From NCBI GenBank assembly GCA_026168805.1, contig JAPFDS010000005.1, positions 1 to 44,983 of the forward strand: 44,983 bases of DNA. Direction: 5' to 3'. Positions 16,882-25,732 of this stretch are shown here, piece by piece; position 1 is the stretch's first letter, and each line of letters starts with the position of its first letter. This stretch comes from Caryophanales bacterium (GTDB lineage: Bacteria; Bacillota; Bacilli; Bacillales; Amphibacillaceae). A model generated the notes under the pieces. It did no database searches, was not told the DNA's origin, and was given only the letters and a program-made list of their open reading frames with translations. The position numbers were made by a program, and so were the translations under genes.

Positions 16882-17742
16882 TTATTCTTGTTGGATTGTA
16901 TATACGTTTACCTCTGGTTTACAGAGAAACCGAAAGGGGAGCCTTGTCGTTCCGATTCCACGACTAACGAATAGATGCATTTTATTGCGATTAAGTTTGT
17001 AAAGACCATCCACATATTTGCGGGCAAGTACAGGTGTAATGATTGATCCTATGAATGGAAGGCGTATTTGGCCACCATGACTATGGCCAGATAGTTGTAT
17101 ATCTACTGGATGCGTTTTTACAATATCTGCTACATCTGGTTCATGCACCAATAAACAAGTGAAAATATTCGAATTCGTATTTGCTAGAGCTTCTTTAATG
17201 GAAGGTTTTCCGAGAATAGCATCATCCAACCCTGCAAGCTGTATTTTTGAATTGTTTTTAATAATGGTGTTGGATTGGTTACGAAGAAGTGTAAAGCGAG
17301 CAGAATCCATCGTTTGTTTAATGACATCTGTTCCGTATCCACCATGATCATGATTCCCATACACCCAATACTTTCCGTAAGGAGCATGTAGCGAATTAAG
17401 AATGTCAGCTACCTCATTAAAGTTCGTAAACATTTGCGGATTATCAATTAAGTCTCCAGTAAAGCATATGATATCAGGGTGTTCTGCATTAATTGTAGTT
17501 ACAAGCTTTTTCAATTGTTCCAGTGAATAGTTATATCCAATATGCGTATCTGTGAAGTGTATGATTTTAAATTGATTACATGGATCATCCATTTTAACAG
17601 TTGGAATCGTGTATCTATTGATCTTTAATAAAAATGGTTCAATTTTACGCGCGTAATAATATATACTTGCAGGTGCCAAAACACCAAGAAGGAACCATTT
17701 AGGAACTTTTCTTACTAAAGAGCGTCTGTTCAAAGTATTCAT
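16882..17742 (-). CDS. ykuE: YkuE-like Tat-exported metallophosphoesterase
   Basis: 286 residues. The N-terminus is a twin-arginine signal (LNRRSLVRK followed by a hydrophobic stretch), as in B. subtilis YkuE, a known TatAy-TatCy substrate. Calcineurin-like metal motifs appear in order: DTHIG, GDLIDN, YGNHDHGG, a lone His in LLVHEPD, and SGHSHGGQ. It is expected to bind two metal ions and act at the cell wall. The ATG at 17742 leaves the RR motif at residues 6-7; two upstream in-frame ATG codons have no ribosome site. The GGAG spacing is short (about four bases). Confidence 0.88.
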   Translation of the reverse strand: MNTLNRRSLVRKVPKWFLLGVLAPASIYYYARKIEPFLLKINRYTIPTVKMDDPCNQFKIIHFTDTHIGYNYSLEQLKKLVTTINAEHPDIICFTGDLIDNPQMFTNFNEVADILNSLHAPYGKYWVYGNHDHGGYGTDVIKQTMDSARFTLLRNQSNTIIKNNSKIQLAGLDDAILGKPSIKEALANTNSNIFTCLLVHEPDVADIVKTHPVDIQLSGHSHGGQIRLPFIGSIITPVLARKYVDGLYKLNRNKMHLFVSRGIGTTRLPFRFLCKPEVNVYTIQQE

Positions 17743-17945
17743 TCCTCTCCAAATAACGTCGACCATATTAAGTATATACAAACATTTCACAAATGAACAA
17801 ATTTAACGAAAGCACCTCATTGAAATATAAAATCATGTTCTTACGTTCGAACTATGATAAACTATACATGAGATATAAAAGTATCCTCCTTTTGAAAGGA
17901 AGCCTTTTACTTAAAAAAGATTGTATGTGAAAAGGAGTGTTTTTA

Positions 17946-18395
17946 TTGAGTATTATGCAAGAAGGTAAGAAATTAACGGATATTTCTGTTGCAGACTTAA
18001 TGATTTCCTCAGAAAAAGTTGCACACGTGCAAATTAATAATCCTCTTGAACATGCATTACTTGTATTAGTTAAATCAGGTTACTCAGCAGTACCTGTTCT
18101 AGATTCATCATATAAATTGGTAGGAACTGTTGGAAAAACTGTCATTTTAAATGAGATCTTAGGATTGGAACGTTTTGAAGTAGAGAAGTTGTCAGATATG
18201 CGGGTAGAAGAAGTGATGAAAACAGATATTACTAGGCTTAAAGAAAGTAACTCTTTTACAGATGGTTTGAAAGCGGTCATTAATTCTCCGTTTATTTGTG
18301 TAGAAGATGAGGAAGGTTACTTTGATGGGATTTTAACACGCAGAGCTATTTTAAAAGAACTAAAACGAGATATTTATACAAGAGGACAGCATTAG
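17946..18395 (+). CDS. ykuL: YkuL-like CBS-domain protein
   Basis: 149 residues made of two CBS motifs (about 12-75 and 80-145), such as SVADLMISSEKVAHVQ and VEEVMKTDITRLKE. CBS pairs bind adenine nucleotides; B. subtilis YkuL (DarB) binds c-di-AMP. Whether this one does is inference. The start is probably a TTG at 17946, eight bases after AAAGGAG; a GTG overlaps the ribosome site, and the first ATG (17955) is 17 bases away. The gene is followed by its own terminator. Confidence 0.88.
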   Translation: MSIMQEGKKLTDISVADLMISSEKVAHVQINNPLEHALLVLVKSGYSAVPVLDSSYKLVGTVGKTVILNEILGLERFEVEKLSDMRVEEVMKTDITRLKESNSFTDGLKAVINSPFICVEDEEGYFDGILTRRAILKELKRDIYTRGQH

Positions 18396-18407
18396 GATTC
18401 ATACGTG

Positions 18408-18443
18408 AGAACCCTTGTATTTTATTTGAACAAGGGTTTTCTA
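18408..18443 (+). terminator. Rho-independent terminator after ykuL
   Basis: GAACCCTTGT pairs with ACAAGGGTTTTC around an 11-base AT-rich loop, ending in a short T-run. A second small hairpin (AAAGGC/GCCTTT, about 18472-18490) lies downstream without a U-tract. Confidence 0.7.
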
Positions 18444-18659
18444 ATATAATTGATTGTATCAATGAGTAGAAAAAGGCTTGTTTGGCCTTTCACACCAAGC
18501 GATTCAGCCTATCTAAAATAATTCTAAAGATGTTATGGTTGTATTTAACGTCAAAAAAATGGTATATTAATAATAGCAGAGGGAAAATGACTTTTATAAT
18601 TTTTCTCATGCATAATAATAAAGATACTAACAATAATACTATTGGAGGGACTACATATT

Positions 18660-19205
18660 ATGACAAAAGAAAGAATGGTAGGTAGACAAGCACCAGCATT
18701 TGAAATGGAGGCTGTTCTACCAAATAAAGAATTTGGAAAAGTAAGCTTAGAGGAAAATATGAAGGCAGATAAGTGGACAGTATTGTTCTTTTACCCAATG
18801 GACTTTACGTTCGTTTGTCCAACTGAAATTACAGCGATGTCTGATCGTTATGACGAATTTGAAGATTTAGATGCGGAAGTAATTGGTGTATCAACAGATA
18901 CAATTCACACGCACAAAGCTTGGATTAACACAGACCGTGATGATAATGGTTTAGGAAAATTAGAATATCCACTAGCTGCAGATACAAATCATGAAGTTTC
19001 AAAAGACTACGGTGTCTTCATTGCTGAAGAAGGTATTGCACTAAGAGGATTATTCATTATTAATCCTGAAGGTGAATTACAATATCAAACAGTGTTTCAT
19101 AATAACATTGGACGAGATGTAGATGAAACATTACGTGTACTTCAGGCGTTACAAACTGGTGGACTATGCCCTGCGAACTGGAAACCAGGTCAAGAAACAC
19201 TATAA
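18660..19205 (+). CDS. ykuU: 2-Cys peroxiredoxin (YkuU-like, AhpC/Prx1 family)
   Basis: 181 residues. Reduces hydrogen peroxide and organic peroxides through a thiol. The peroxidatic Cys53 is in DFTFVCPTEIT and the resolving Cys170 is in GGLCPANWKPG, the pattern of typical 2-Cys enzymes. The ATG at 18660 follows GGAGG by 11 bases; an upstream TTG overlaps that site and is less likely. It is followed 60 bases later by the YkuV-like thiol-disulfide gene, the same pair as in B. subtilis. Confidence 0.95.
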   Translation: MTKERMVGRQAPAFEMEAVLPNKEFGKVSLEENMKADKWTVLFFYPMDFTFVCPTEITAMSDRYDEFEDLDAEVIGVSTDTIHTHKAWINTDRDDNGLGKLEYPLAADTNHEVSKDYGVFIAEEGIALRGLFIINPEGELQYQTVFHNNIGRDVDETLRVLQALQTGGLCPANWKPGQETL

Positions 19206-19265
19206 GTAATAGATAAAATGATGTACTTCATTTAAATTTCGATGTTTAAAAGGAGGCAAGATCAC

Positions 19266-19724
19266 ATGCGTTTAAGAGAAGAAATGCCAGAATTAGACGG
19301 AGCAACAGCTTGGTATAATAGCGAGCCGATTAAGAAAGGTGATTTAATTGGTAACAAACCAACTTTATTTCACTTTTGGTCCGTGAGTTGTGAGCTATGT
19401 AAGCGAGCGATGCCAAATATTAATCAATTTAGAGATGATTATAAAGATGATTTGAACGTTATTGCTGTTCATATGCCTCGATCAGAAAAAGATCTTGACT
19501 TAGAACAAGTTCAAGAAGTAGCGAAAGAGCACGATATTACTCAGCCAATTTTTGTTGATAATAAACATACATTAACAGACGCTTTCACAAACGAACATGT
19601 ACCTGCTTACTATGTTTTTGATCGTGACGGTAAGTTACGTCATTTTCAAGCAGGTGATGGTGGGATGAAAATGCTCACGAAGCGTGTTGATCGTGTAATT
19701 AACGAACAAAAGAAAGATGAGTAA
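19266..19724 (+). CDS. ykuV: YkuV-like thiol-disulfide oxidoreductase
   Basis: 152-residue cytosolic thioredoxin-fold protein with active site Cys42-Glu-Leu-Cys45 (HFWSVSCELCKRAMP). The stretch DITQPIFVDNKHTLTDAF and the C-terminal RHFQAGDGGMKML agree closely with B. subtilis YkuV from memory. No signal peptide is present. The start at 19266 is set by AAAAGGAGG. Its place next to the peroxiredoxin suggests it recycles that enzyme or other thiols; this is inference. Confidence 0.94.
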   Translation: MRLREEMPELDGATAWYNSEPIKKGDLIGNKPTLFHFWSVSCELCKRAMPNINQFRDDYKDDLNVIAVHMPRSEKDLDLEQVQEVAKEHDITQPIFVDNKHTLTDAFTNEHVPAYYVFDRDGKLRHFQAGDGGMKMLTKRVDRVINEQKKDE

Positions 19725-19752
19725 CGTTCAAAAAAGTGTAATGTTAAAAACT

Positions 19753-19790
19753 AGTTGACAATGTGATGGAATCATCCTATACTGTCAACT
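19753..19790 (+). promoter_or_regulatory. Strong sigma-A promoter of the met operon inside an inverted repeat
   Basis: TTGACA (19755-19760), 17 bases, then TATACT (19778-19783). The perfect arms AGTTGACA (19753-19760) and TGTCAACT (19783-19790) bracket the promoter with a 22-base gap. The transcript would start near 19790 and run into the SAM riboswitch. Confidence 0.8.
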
Positions 19791-19821
19791 ACAGTAACAC
19801 ACACAAATTAAATAATATGGA

Positions 19822-19982
19822 ATTTATCAAGAGTGACCGAGGGATAGGCCCGATGACGTCCAGCAACCCCTAACATGGTGTTAGGAAGGTGCCAAATCCT
19901 ACAGAATAGTTCATATTCTGAAAGATAATCTGAATCCTGTTATATTCAGCACCTCTTTCAGTATATGAAAGAGGTGCTTTTT
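19822..19982 (+). promoter_or_regulatory. SAM-I (S-box) riboswitch with terminator, metQNP leader
   Basis: The S-box core is clear: TTATCAAGAG, then GAGGGATAGGCCCGATGA, then a CAGCAACC segment and GGTGCCAAATCC. P1 pairs TTATC (from 19824) with GATAA (19924-19928). An expression-platform terminator follows at 19948-19982: a 13-base stem AGCACCTCTTTCA with its complement, loop GTATA and a T-run. SAM binding should favour this terminator and shut off metQ, metN and metP. The arrangement is the usual transcription-attenuation form in Bacilli. Confidence 0.97.
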
Positions 19983-20093
19983 ACGTGTGTTGAAAAATCA
20001 TCAAGGAGTGATGACACCGATCTACATATATGTTTTACACAAATCGTATTCAACATAAATTTTTTAAAAAATTAGAGAGAGTGGGAGAAGTCG

Positions 20094-20906
20094 ATGAGAA
20101 GATTTTTATTCGTCATTGTAACATCATTATTTATTTTTGGAGCATTAACGGCATGTGGTTCAGATGAAGAGAGTAATGAATTAAGTGAAGAAAAGTTAGT
20201 TGTAGGTGTTACGGGAGGCCCTCATGAGCAAATATTTGAGATTGTTAAAGATCTTGCTGCTGAAGAAGGACTCGAAATTGAACTTAAAGTATTTTCTGAT
20301 TATGTAATGCCAAATACAGCACTTGCTGAAGGTGAAATTGATTTAAATAGTTATCAGCATAAACCATTTATGGATAAGTATAATGAAGACCATGAAACAG
20401 ATTTATCTGCAGTCTTTCCAACAGTCTTAAGTGCGATTGGTGTATATTCAAATGACTTAACTGATATTCAAGATACTCCAGAAGACGCAAAAGTAGGGAT
20501 TCCTAATGACCCAACAAATGGCGCAAGAGCACTCATTTTATTCGAAGAAGCAGGATTGATTGAGTTAGATGATGATAATCGAGATACAGCTACACCAGTT
20601 GACGTTGTAACAAATGATTTAAATATTGAATTTGTTGAACTTGATGCAGCTCAACTCCCACTCATGTTAGATGAAGTAGATCTAGCAGTTATTAACGGAA
20701 ACTTTGCCACAGCTAATGGTCTTGATCCGACAACAGATTCCTTATTTACAGAAGATACAGACTCTCCATATGTGAACTATTTAGTTTCACGCGCAGAAAA
20801 TGAAGATGACCCAGCCATTGAAGTTGTAAAAGATGCTTATTTTTCAGATGAAGTAAAAGACTTTATTATGGAAGAGTTTGAAGGAGCTTATTTACCGAGC
20901 TGGTAA
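20094..20906 (+). CDS. metQ: MetQ, methionine-binding lipoprotein of an ABC importer
   Basis: 270 residues. Lipobox LTAC with Cys21 after a signal peptide; NlpA/MetQ domain follows (VVGVTGGPHEQIFEIV, DLNSYQHKPFMD, IPNDPTNGARALI, AVINGNFATANGL). Binds D/L-methionine or oxidised forms outside the cell for MetN-MetP. The mature protein is very acidic, as expected in halotolerant Bacilli. It is the first gene after the SAM riboswitch, an order (Q-N-P) different from the common N-P-Q. GGGAG precedes the ATG. Confidence 0.95.
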   Translation: MRRFLFVIVTSLFIFGALTACGSDEESNELSEEKLVVGVTGGPHEQIFEIVKDLAAEEGLEIELKVFSDYVMPNTALAEGEIDLNSYQHKPFMDKYNEDHETDLSAVFPTVLSAIGVYSNDLTDIQDTPEDAKVGIPNDPTNGARALILFEEAGLIELDDDNRDTATPVDVVTNDLNIEFVELDAAQLPLMLDEVDLAVINGNFATANGLDPTTDSLFTEDTDSPYVNYLVSRAENEDDPAIEVVKDAYFSDEVKDFIMEEFEGAYLPSW

Positions 20907-20955
20907 GGGTAAGTAATTTGAATTACAGGGTAGTACTTTAGAGAGGGAGAACAAA

Positions 20956-21975
20956 ATGATTAAATTAACAAATGTATCAAAGTCATTCCAGACAAAGAAT
21001 GGTGTCGTGGAAGCTGTGAAAAATGTAAACATCCACGTGAAAGCAGGGGAAATTCATGGGGTTATCGGGTATAGTGGCGCAGGGAAAAGTACGTTAATAC
21101 GATGTGTGAACTTACTTGAAAACCCATCAGAGGGGAATGTTTATATTGACGGTGAGGAAACGACGCATCTCCCTCTTAAAGATTTACGTCATACAAGACA
21201 GAATATTGGGATGATTTTCCAAGGGTTTAATTTATTGAAAACAGCTACGGTTTACGACAATATTATGATCCCACTGCGACTTTCAGGCCTTCGCAAATCT
21301 GAAGCAGAAAAAAGAGTGAGAAAGTACATTGAAATCGTAGGATTGGCAGGCAGAGAGGATTCATACCCGAGCCAACTATCTGGTGGACAAAAACAAAGAG
21401 TTGCTATTGCTCGAGCGCTGTCCCAGGAACCATCTGTACTATTAAGTGATGAAGCGACGAGTGCTTTAGATCCAGAAACAACCGATTCTATTTTGGACTT
21501 ATTATTAAAAATTAATGAAGAACTAGGGATTACAATTTTACTCATTACGCATGAAATGAATGTTGTGCAAAAAATCTGTGATCACGTATATGTCATGGAG
21601 GACGGAGAAATCATCGAACAAGGTCCGACCATTGATTTGTTCACCAAACCAGAGAACCCTACAACGCAAATGTTTTTAAATACAATTTCCCAAAGAAAGA
21701 TTTCTGATGAGTTACTCGCAGAATTGACAGATGCCGGCACTGTTATCCGACTTACATTTGTTGGAAGTGCTACAGGAGAACCTTTGTTAGCATCTATTAC
21801 AGAGAAATTCTCTGCCCGACCAAATATATTATCTGCGAATATCATCGAATTAAAAAATGGTATCGTTGGTAATATTGTCGTCCATTTAGATGGCAATCGA
21901 TCAAAAAATACAGATGTGCTTCAATATTTGCAACAAGAAGGCGTCTTAGTTGAGGAGTTGAGTCATATACAATGA
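20956..21975 (+). CDS. metN: MetN, methionine ABC transporter ATPase
   Basis: 339 residues. Walker A GYSGAGKST (38-46), Q-loop FQGFNLL, signature LSGGQKQR, Walker B VLLSDEATSALD and H-loop THE are present. The C-terminal 90 residues or so form the NIL domain, which binds methionine in MetN proteins and inhibits transport when the pool is full. It overlaps metP by four bases and follows metQ by 49. Under SAM riboswitch control. Confidence 0.96.
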   Translation: MIKLTNVSKSFQTKNGVVEAVKNVNIHVKAGEIHGVIGYSGAGKSTLIRCVNLLENPSEGNVYIDGEETTHLPLKDLRHTRQNIGMIFQGFNLLKTATVYDNIMIPLRLSGLRKSEAEKRVRKYIEIVGLAGREDSYPSQLSGGQKQRVAIARALSQEPSVLLSDEATSALDPETTDSILDLLLKINEELGITILLITHEMNVVQKICDHVYVMEDGEIIEQGPTIDLFTKPENPTTQMFLNTISQRKISDELLAELTDAGTVIRLTFVGSATGEPLLASITEKFSARPNILSANIIELKNGIVGNIVVHLDGNRSKNTDVLQYLQQEGVLVEELSHIQ

Positions 21976-22649
21976 AGGAATTTTTAAGTGAGTTTAATTC
22001 AAAGTGGGCACCAGTGATAGGTGAAGCAATCATAGAAACATTTCAAATGACATTTATCTCATTGTTTTTCTCTATTATTATTGGAGTTTCATTAGGGGTA
22101 TTGCTCGTACTGACGCGGCCTAATTTCTTGTTTTCAAATAAAATTGTATATTTTATATTAAATATATTTGTAAATATTGTTCGTTCGATTCCATTTATCA
22201 TTTTATTGTTTTTTATTTTACCTTTTACAAAATCGATTGCTGGAACGGTTATCGGTGTGAAAGGGGTTATTGTTCCACTCGTTGTATATACATCACCATA
22301 TATAGCTCGGTTAATCGAAACGGCTTTATTAGAAGTCGACCAAGGAGTTGTGGAAGCTTATACAGCTATGGGCATTAAGCGTAGATCGATTATATGGAAT
22401 GTTCTTTTAAGAGAAGCACGTCCATCCATCATTCTTGGTTTGACCATTGCAACCGTAAGTTTGATTGGTGCTACAGCTATGGCTGGCCTTGTAGGTGCTG
22501 GTGGACTAGGGGACCTCGCTTATCGCTATGGACACATCCAATATGAAGTAGATGTTATGTATGCAACTGTCATCATATTAATTGTACTCGTTCAAGGGAT
22601 TCAAATGATTGGTAACTTCTTTGCAGCAAGATTAAAAAGAGATTCATAA
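21972..22649 (+). CDS. metP: MetP (MetI-type), methionine ABC transporter permease
   Basis: 225 residues with five or six membrane segments and the permease EAA-like loop EAYTAMGIKRRSIIWNVLLREARPSI (key residues EAxxAMG...P). It pairs with MetN in the membrane. The ATG overlaps the metN stop as ATGA, which implies coupled translation. The 35 bases after the gene contain no terminator before the next gene. Confidence 0.95.
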   Translation: MKEFLSEFNSKWAPVIGEAIIETFQMTFISLFFSIIIGVSLGVLLVLTRPNFLFSNKIVYFILNIFVNIVRSIPFIILLFFILPFTKSIAGTVIGVKGVIVPLVVYTSPYIARLIETALLEVDQGVVEAYTAMGIKRRSIIWNVLLREARPSIILGLTIATVSLIGATAMAGLVGAGGLGDLAYRYGHIQYEVDVMYATVIILIVLVQGIQMIGNFFAARLKRDS

Positions 22650-22684
22650 GATGTATCATCTAAACGCATAAAGGTGGCAAATAC

Positions 22685-23821
22685 ATGAGTAATCATAATG
22701 AGCAAGATTCATTTTTTAAAACAGTCGCACGTGAAAAAGAACTTCCAATTGGTTTTGAACAGTTGGAAAAACAAGCAGAATCGATTTTAGATCCACATAG
22801 TTTTGGATATATTCAGTCAGGTGCAGGTCACGAAGAAACATTACGTAAAAATGAGCAAGCATTTGAAAAACGCTCCATTGTGCCAAGATTTTTAACGGAC
22901 GTGTCACATGTAGATACATCCATCCAGTTGTTGAATCGAAGGATCCCTTTTCCGGTAGTTTGTGCACCAATAGGGATGCAGAAATTAGCTCACAACGATG
23001 GAGAAATTGCTTCAAGTAAAGCAGCAGCGCAATTGAATATACCCTTTATACAAAGTACTGTATCAAGTTATTCGATTGAAGATATATCTACAGCTACAAA
23101 ACAAAGCCCAAAGTGGTTTCAATTATATTGGTCAAATAATGAAGACGTGTCTTATAGTATGGTAGAAAGGGCAGAAAAAGCTGGATATGAAGCAATCGTT
23201 GTTACCGTAGATACTGTGCAAATGGGTTGGAGAGAAGTAGATTTACGAAACCAGTTCTCCCCATTAAAGCTAGGAATCGGAAAAGCAAATTATGAACAAG
23301 ATCCAGTGTTTATGGCATCCTTACCAAAAAGGGATCAACAAACGATTGTAGATCATATTATAAAAAATATTTACCATCCACATTTACATTGGGAGCATTT
23401 GAAAAAACTAAAAGAAAGAACATCTCTTCCCATTTTATTAAAAGGAATTCTACATTCAGAAGATGCAAAATTGGCACTTGAACTTGGAATAGATGGGATC
23501 ATTGTCTCCAATCATGGTGGAAGGCAACTGGATGGAGTAATCTCTAGTATTGAGGCGCTACCTCACATCGTACAAGAAATAAACGGAAGAATTCCGGTTT
23601 TATTTGATAGTGGCATTCGCCGAGGAACAGATATTATTAAAGCTTTATGCTTAGGGGCTACTGCAGTATCCATTGGTAGACCATACATATATGCACTTGC
23701 AGTTGATGGAGAACGTGGGGTACATTCCTATGTAAATCATTTAATGGAGGAATTTACAACATCCATGAAATTAGCGGGCGCTTCAACCATCGAAGAATTA
23801 CGCTCCACAACAATAATGTAG
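22685..23821 (+). CDS. FMN-dependent 2-hydroxy-acid oxidase/dehydrogenase (lactate oxidase-like)
   Basis: 378 residues. A TIM-barrel flavoenzyme of the family that includes lactate oxidase, glycolate oxidase and LldD. The catalytic base His277 is in VSNHGGRQLDG; other family marks are VCAPIGMQKLAH, QLYWSNN, VTVDT and FDSGIRRGTDIIKAL plus IGRPYIYAL. It should oxidise an L-2-hydroxy acid to the 2-oxo acid; substrate unknown. AAAGGTGG precedes the ATG. It starts 35 bases after metP with no visible terminator or promoter between, and a strong terminator follows, so it is probably the fourth gene of the SAM-riboswitch operon. Confidence 0.9.
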   Translation: MSNHNEQDSFFKTVAREKELPIGFEQLEKQAESILDPHSFGYIQSGAGHEETLRKNEQAFEKRSIVPRFLTDVSHVDTSIQLLNRRIPFPVVCAPIGMQKLAHNDGEIASSKAAAQLNIPFIQSTVSSYSIEDISTATKQSPKWFQLYWSNNEDVSYSMVERAEKAGYEAIVVTVDTVQMGWREVDLRNQFSPLKLGIGKANYEQDPVFMASLPKRDQQTIVDHIIKNIYHPHLHWEHLKKLKERTSLPILLKGILHSEDAKLALELGIDGIIVSNHGGRQLDGVISSIEALPHIVQEINGRIPVLFDSGIRRGTDIIKALCLGATAVSIGRPYIYALAVDGERGVHSYVNHLMEEFTTSMKLAGASTIEELRSTTIM

Positions 23822-23826
23822 CAGAT

Positions 23827-23869
23827 AAAAAGACCATTACATACATGTAACATGTAATGGTCTTTTTTT
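23827..23869 (+). terminator. Rho-independent terminator after the met/hydroxy-acid oxidase operon
   Basis: AGACCATTACAT pairs with ATGTAATGGTCT around a nine-base loop, flanked by A and T runs (T8). It starts six bases after the oxidase stop. Confidence 0.85.
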
Positions 23870-23959
23870 AGAAATTCATAAAAATGAGTTTGAATAGTGG
23901 AAAAACATTTCGATTCCCGTTATAGTTAGAGAGAACATTTTTTAGAAGGAGGAATGAAT

Positions 23960-25732
23960 TTGCATATATTCAAGCGCTTACAACAGTTTTATTGGCCTTA
24001 TAAAAAATATTTTATTAACTCGCTTATTAGCTTGTTATTTGTAACAGGCATAACTGTTGTATACCCAATTGTGCTACAAGTCACAATTGATGATATTGTA
24101 TTAAAAGATCGGTTTGATTTAGTTCCATATGTTGCACTTATATTTTTTGGATTAATGGTTGTCAAAGGGGTAGCAACATTTGTTCACCAATATTTAGGAG
24201 ATCTTTTTGGTGTAACAACTGTTTATAAAATCCGTGAATCATTATACGAAAAATTACAAACGCTTTCATTTACATATTATGATAACTCTAAAACAGGAGA
24301 TATTATGTCCCGGTTAACCGAAGATGTAGAACGATTTCGCATGTTTTTATCAGTAGGATTCGCTGAAATCGTACGAATTACTTTGTTAATTGGATTTAGT
24401 TTAGCGGTTATGTTTTATTATTCGATTCCATTAGCGCTAGTTACTATGGCAGCTATGCCTTTTTTAATCGTAGTTGTTTTACGATTTGATCGAAAAGTGC
24501 ACCCAGTGTTTCGTCAAATACGGAAATCATTTGGACGGTTAAATACCCGTGTGCAAGAAAATATTAGTGGAATGCATACGGTAAAATCTTTATCACGTGA
24601 AGATTATGAAATCGAGCGCTTTACAAAAAGTAATGATGATTATCGACAGCGTTATTTAGAATCAGCATCTATTATGTCAAAATATTTCCCACTAATGGAA
24701 ATTATCGGAAATATCTGTGCAACAGCATTACTTGCCTTTGGTGGATATTTAGTCATTAACGGGTCCCTTGCATTAGGGGAATTAGTCGCTTTCTTTAGTT
24801 TAGTTTGGTATATCTTAGGTCCGCTTATGAATCTGGGCTTCGTCGTAAACTCATTTTCCCAGTCAAAAGCCTCTGGAGAGCGAATCATTCAAATTTTGGA
24901 TATGGATAACCAAATCAATGAAATACCCAATGCCCGTAAAGATTCCATTGAAGGGAATGTCGTTTTTGATGATGTCACTCTTTCTTATGCAAATACAGAT
25001 GAACAAGCTCTGAAAAATATTTCATTTGAAGCTCCTAAAGGAAAAGTCATTGGACTAATCGGGGCGACAGGATCTGGAAAAACAACTATTACGCAGTTAA
25101 TACCACGATTTTATGAACCTTCAAAAGGAAATATTTATATTGATGGGCGTCCTGTAACAGATTATTCATTACATTCGTTACGAAAAGTTGTCGGTTTTGT
25201 TTTACAAGAACCATTTTTATTTTCTATGACGATTCGAGATAACATCGCATATGGTGTTCCTGAAGCAAGTGAAGAAGATATTGTTGCGGCTGCAAAAAGT
25301 GCCCAAGCACATGATTTTATTATGGAAATGCCTGAAGGATATGACACATTGCTTGGGGAGCGTGGAATGGGATTATCAGGTGGTCAAAAACAACGGATAG
25401 CTATTGCTCGAGCTTTATGTATTCAGCCACAAATTCTTATTTTTGACGATGCCACCTCAGCTGTAGATATGGAAACGGAACATGCCATTCAACAAGCTTT
25501 GAAAGAAGAAATGGCTGGGCGAACTTCCTTTATCATTGCACATCGTATATCTTCTTTAAAACATGCAGATGAAATCTTAGTCTTAGATAATGGGAGTGTT
25601 GTTGAGCGCGGTACACATGATGAATTATTAGAAAATAAAGGAACATACGAAAGAATTTATCAAATACAATATCAAGATCGTGATGTAGTTATGGGTCAGA
25701 CAGAAAGAAAGGAGGGGGCTTATGAAACATAA
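23960..25732 (+). CDS. ABC exporter half-transporter with degenerate catalytic site (YheI/YknU-like)
   Basis: 590 residues: six-segment transmembrane domain (about 1-310), then a nucleotide-binding domain. Walker A GATGSGKTT is near residue 368, signature LSGGQKQR near 471, and Walker B ILIFDDATS. The residue after the Walker B Asp is Asp, not the usual catalytic Glu, as in one half of heterodimeric exporters such as BmrCD or TM287/288. The TTG at 23960 is preferred because AAGGAGG is seven bases upstream; an ATG at 23954 is only one base from it. The second half-gene overlaps its end by 11 bases. Confidence 0.9.
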   Translation: MHIFKRLQQFYWPYKKYFINSLISLLFVTGITVVYPIVLQVTIDDIVLKDRFDLVPYVALIFFGLMVVKGVATFVHQYLGDLFGVTTVYKIRESLYEKLQTLSFTYYDNSKTGDIMSRLTEDVERFRMFLSVGFAEIVRITLLIGFSLAVMFYYSIPLALVTMAAMPFLIVVVLRFDRKVHPVFRQIRKSFGRLNTRVQENISGMHTVKSLSREDYEIERFTKSNDDYRQRYLESASIMSKYFPLMEIIGNICATALLAFGGYLVINGSLALGELVAFFSLVWYILGPLMNLGFVVNSFSQSKASGERIIQILDMDNQINEIPNARKDSIEGNVVFDDVTLSYANTDEQALKNISFEAPKGKVIGLIGATGSGKTTITQLIPRFYEPSKGNIYIDGRPVTDYSLHSLRKVVGFVLQEPFLFSMTIRDNIAYGVPEASEEDIVAAAKSAQAHDFIMEMPEGYDTLLGERGMGLSGGQKQRIAIARALCIQPQILIFDDATSAVDMETEHAIQQALKEEMAGRTSFIIAHRISSLKHADEILVLDNGSVVERGTHDELLENKGTYERIYQIQYQDRDVVMGQTERKEGAYET

